From Lachnoclostridium sp. UBA1308 (GTDB taxonomy: Bacteria; Bacillota; Clostridia; Lachnospirales; Lachnospiraceae): a DNA stretch of 64,000 bases. The stretch lies in the NCBI GenBank assembly GCA_002307215.1, contig DBTU01000047.1, positions 138,860-202,859 of the forward strand. Reading direction: 5' to 3'. The translations under genes were made by a program, and so were the position numbers. The notes beneath the pieces were generated by a model, which did no database searches, was not told where the DNA came from, and saw only the letters and a list, made by a program, of their open reading frames with translations. Below, in pieces: positions 61,774-64,000 of the stretch. The stretch's first letter is position 1; each line of letters begins with the position of its first letter.

Positions 61774-62733
61774 TTATTTTGTCACGATATTTCTTGCTTC
61801 ACCATTTTGGTAGGCTATGATATTATGATATACTTCTTGGACAACTCTTTCCCTGGCCTCTACGGTAGCCCAGGCGATATGTGGTGTTATGATTAGCTTT
61901 GTACTGTCCTGGATATCTTTTAAAGGATTATTTTCTGACATTGGTTCCTGGGAAAGGACATCCAGACCGGCGGCGGCAATCCAATTTTCTTTTAAGGCTT
62001 TTGCCAGTGCCTGTTCGTCGATAATCGGACCTCTTCCAAGATTAAGGAGCACCGCACTCTTCTTCATTTTGCTTAGCTGTTCTTCTCCAATCAAATTCAA
62101 CGTCTTGTCACTTAGAGGTGCATGGATGGAGATTACATCCGATTCTTGAAGAAGGGTATCGAGCGTGACGCTTTCATAATCCTGATTCATATTCTTTCCG
62201 GAGGTTGAATAAAAGATGATTTTACAGCCAAATTGCTTTGCGACCGCTGCAACTCCTCTTCCAATTTCACCAAGACCGATAATGCCCCAGGTCTTTCCTG
62301 TTAACTCATGAAATTTCTCCATAAAATGACTGAAGATATCGGAACGAATATACTCTCCCGACTTTACAAAATGATCATAATAGCTCAATTTTTCATATAC
62401 ATAGAAAAACAAAGCAAAGGTATGCTGAACCACGGAATTCGTGGAATAGCTTTTTACATTACATACCTTGATGCCTCGGCTGTTTGTGAAATCGAAATCC
62501 ACTACATTGGTTCCTGTCCCGGTTACACAGATCAGCTTCAGCTTATCAGCCTTTGATAAGGTCTTCGCATCAATAACCACCTTATTAATAATTAATATTT
62601 CGGCTTCACTAATACGATCGGTATATTGTTCCGGTTCTGAACTCGGGTATTTGATTACTTCTCCCAGCTTGTCATATGGGGATAAATCCACGTCTGATCC
62701 CAGCGTATCTGTTTCCATAAATACTATTTTCAA
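61774..62733 (-). CDS. D-2-hydroxyacid dehydrogenase
   Basis: A 319-residue NAD-dependent dehydrogenase. The Rossmann motif is WGIIGLGEIGRGVA, preceded by the usual ELTGKT. The catalytic residues are the arginine in LNLGRGPIID, the glutamate in LSQEPMSENNP and the histidine in TPHIAW. It could reduce hydroxypyruvate, glyoxylate or a branched 2-oxoacid. The start is TTG 62733, preceded by GGGAGG 7 bases upstream; no ATG fits. trpS ends 21 bases upstream on the same strand, so the two are probably one transcript. Confidence 0.88.
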   Translation of the reverse strand: MKIVFMETDTLGSDVDLSPYDKLGEVIKYPSSEPEQYTDRISEAEILIINKVVIDAKTLSKADKLKLICVTGTGTNVVDFDFTNSRGIKVCNVKSYSTNSVVQHTFALFFYVYEKLSYYDHFVKSGEYIRSDIFSHFMEKFHELTGKTWGIIGLGEIGRGVAAVAKQFGCKIIFYSTSGKNMNQDYESVTLDTLLQESDVISIHAPLSDKTLNLIGEEQLSKMKKSAVLLNLGRGPIIDEQALAKALKENWIAAAGLDVLSQEPMSENNPLKDIQDSTKLIITPHIAWATVEARERVVQEVYHNIIAYQNGEARNIVTK

Positions 62734-62754
62734 CGAAATAGCCTCCCTGATGCT

Positions 62755-63759
62755 TTATCTGATTCTCTCAGGAAATCCAACTTTTTTCTGAGCCTTACGA
62801 AGAGTCTTGGTTGCATAATAATTTGCCTTTTCTGCATTTGTCTTGATGATACCGTCAATGTAATCCTTATCCTTCGAAAGTTCTGCAAATCTGGCTTGGA
62901 TGGGCTTTAACATACCGGCAACAGATTCACCTACCGCAAGCTTAAAATCACCATAACCGCACGATGCAAATTCTTTTTCGATTTCAGCAGTATTCTTGCC
63001 GGTCACTGCTCCGTATATATCAATCAGATTTTTAATGCCGGGCTTATCCTCCGAATATCTGACCTCATTATCTGAATCTGTCACTGCCCTTTTGAACTTA
63101 CGAATTATCATATCCGGATCATCCATCAGGTATATGCTTGCATTTGTATTTTCATCGGATTTTGACATCTTCTTGTCCGGTTCTTGAAGACTCATAACCC
63201 GTGCTCCTTGTTTACCGATATAAGGCTCCGGGACAGTAAATACATCACCGTAAACAGAATTAAAACGTTCTGCAATATCACGGGTAATCTCAAGATGCTG
63301 TTTCTGGTCTGATCCAACCGGAACCACATCTGACTGGAATAAAAGAATATCGGCCGCCATCAGAACCGGATATGAATAGAGGCCGGCGTTGATATTATCT
63401 GCATGTTTGACCGCTTTATCCTTGAATTGGGTCATTCGATTTAATTCTCCCATATAAGTAAAGCAGTTTAATATCCATGCGAGCTCTGCATGAGCTGATA
63501 CATGGGACTGATAATAGATACAATTCTTCTCAGCATTTAATCCTGCTGCAATATATAACGTAAGTAGAGCCCTTGCTCTTTTCCTAAGCTCGGCCGGATC
63601 CTGACGAACGGTTATGGAATGCATGTCAACAACACAATAAAAGCATTCATATTCATCCTCAAGCTCCACCCAATTCTTTAATGCTCCCAGATAATTGCCA
63701 AGCGTCAGTGTACCGGTAGCCTGCATTCCGCTAAATAACGATTTCTTTCCATCCAGCAT
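62755..63759 (-). CDS. trpS: Tryptophanyl-tRNA synthetase
   Basis: A 334-residue class I aminoacyl-tRNA synthetase. The HIGH-equivalent is GTLTLGNYLGAL and the KMSKS loop is KKMSKSDENTNA. The MQATG opening and the pocket MAADILLFQSDVVPVGSDQKQHLE are diagnostic. ATG 63759 is preferred over a GTG at 63768. No T-box leader is seen between the promoter and the gene. Confidence 0.95.
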   Translation of the reverse strand: MLDGKKSLFSGMQATGTLTLGNYLGALKNWVELEDEYECFYCVVDMHSITVRQDPAELRKRARALLTLYIAAGLNAEKNCIYYQSHVSAHAELAWILNCFTYMGELNRMTQFKDKAVKHADNINAGLYSYPVLMAADILLFQSDVVPVGSDQKQHLEITRDIAERFNSVYGDVFTVPEPYIGKQGARVMSLQEPDKKMSKSDENTNASIYLMDDPDMIIRKFKRAVTDSDNEVRYSEDKPGIKNLIDIYGAVTGKNTAEIEKEFASCGYGDFKLAVGESVAGMLKPIQARFAELSKDKDYIDGIIKTNAEKANYYATKTLRKAQKKVGFPERIR

Positions 63760-63828
63760 ATTTTCCACATCCTAATTAGTAGTCAGGCTAATGTAATAGA
63801 GCCTGCGATCAATCAAATCTTATCTATC

Positions 63829-63857
63829 AATATATAAAGAAAGTCAGCAAATGTCAA
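63829..63857 (-). promoter_or_regulatory. trpS promoter
   Basis: TTGACA (63852-63857) and TATATT (63829-63834) lie 17 bases apart on the minus strand. The leader of about 60 bases has no room for a T-box. Confidence 0.6.
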
Positions 63858-63884
63858 GTTCACGATTACTCTAAGCAGACTATT

Positions 63885-64000
63885 CGTTACAATTCAGCCT
63901 TATCTAAGACTACCGCTTAAGACTAGGGCGGAAATGTTCCCATGGATGAGTATTTGCATTCGTCGGTACTTAGGTCAATGTGGTCAACTTAAGGTTGATC
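63885..64000. repeat. Dispersed palindromic element, copy C (cut by the window edge)
   Basis: It begins CGTTACAATTCAGCCTT as in copy D. It contains GAGTATTTGCAT, the inverted form of a block in copy A, then GCATTCGTCGGTACTT as at 12.16 kb, and ends with AATGTGGTCAACTTAAGGT as in copy B. The other end lies beyond 64000. Confidence 0.65.

Noticed and set aside
63760..63857. T-box leader for trpS
   Set aside because: The distance from promoter to start is under 80 bases and no GGTGG-type antiterminator motif is present.
1..64000. CRISPR arrays, rRNA or tRNA genes
   Set aside because: No regularly spaced 25-40 bp repeats and no cloverleaf with a GGTTCGAATCC-type arm were seen on either strand. 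The tandem repeats found have no spacers.

Overview
The window looks like chromosome of a low-GC anaerobic Firmicute, most likely a member of the Lachnospiraceae (the Clostridium phytofermentans / Anaerocolumna / Herbinix type). The case rests on AT-rich intergenic DNA with strong Shine-Dalgarno sites and frequent GTG/TTG starts, Rex, PotABCD, rubredoxin, ferritin and xylose isomerase, a putative Re-citrate synthase with isocitrate dehydrogenase, and small families typical of the group (DUF6774, a CD3324-like protein, a Cys/Gly 'chorion-like' protein). I see no rRNA, tRNA, CRISPR array, prophage or intact insertion sequence. The species cannot be named from this evidence.

Layout. 1-7.5 kb: start of a DMT transporter, a divergent signal peptidase II, the arginine genes (GNAT-argJ-argB-argD on the minus strand, argG on the plus strand) and maf. 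7.5-21 kb: mostly single genes, including two GNATs, DegV, a GDPD, a SpoU methylase, an AEC transporter, MntP, histidine phosphatases, a cell-wall amidase, rlmH and a DJ-1/PfpI protein. 21.3-26.3 kb: an operon rex - coiled-coil protein - acpS - nnrE/D - alr - mazF, with no antitoxin gene. 26.5-30.6 kb: a BlaI/BlaR1-type pair and a secreted transglutaminase-like protein. 31-34.4 kb: an ABC-F ATPase and a DUF6273 membrane protein. 34.4-38.2 kb: Re-citrate synthase-like enzyme, isocitrate dehydrogenase and a FadR-type regulator. 38.2-43.3 kb: DUF554, HD protein, tcdA, a TtcA-like thiolase, a cysteine desulfurase and rubredoxin. 43.4-45.3 kb: an AT-rich trio of exported proteins including a small zinc protease. 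45.6-49.3 kb: ferritin, xylA, PadR and its membrane partner. 49.4-54 kb: a scrambled accessory patch with a subtilase, a Fic protein, an AraC regulator and several decayed fragments. 54-61.3 kb: Cys/Gly protein, aroC, DUF6774 and a polyamine regulator-potABCD operon. 61.3-64 kb: a long fold-back element, a D-2-hydroxyacid dehydrogenase and trpS.

How genes work together. Citrate synthase and isocitrate dehydrogenase would supply 2-oxoglutarate and so glutamate, the precursor for the nearby arginine pathway. The cysteine desulfurase, TtcA-like enzyme and TcdA form a tRNA-modification set. Several regulators sit beside palindromes that fit their families: BlaI (GTCTAT...ATAGAC), a FadR-type GntR (TTATTGTATACAATAA over the citrate synthase -10 box), an XRE-cupin protein (GTTTAGCGTAGCTAAAC upstream of potABCD), Rex, and possibly ArgR.

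The least explained material is non-coding: a family of diverged palindromic repeats with GTTAC-ATTC-AGCC ends (5.7, 30.8, 42.95 and 63.9 kb), a second repeat at 13.3 and 55.05 kb, a roughly 235-bp fold-back at 61.3 kb, hairpin clusters between operon genes, and a 27-bp tandem repeat at the blaI-blaR junction that encodes the BlaI tail and can fold over the blaR ribosome binding site.
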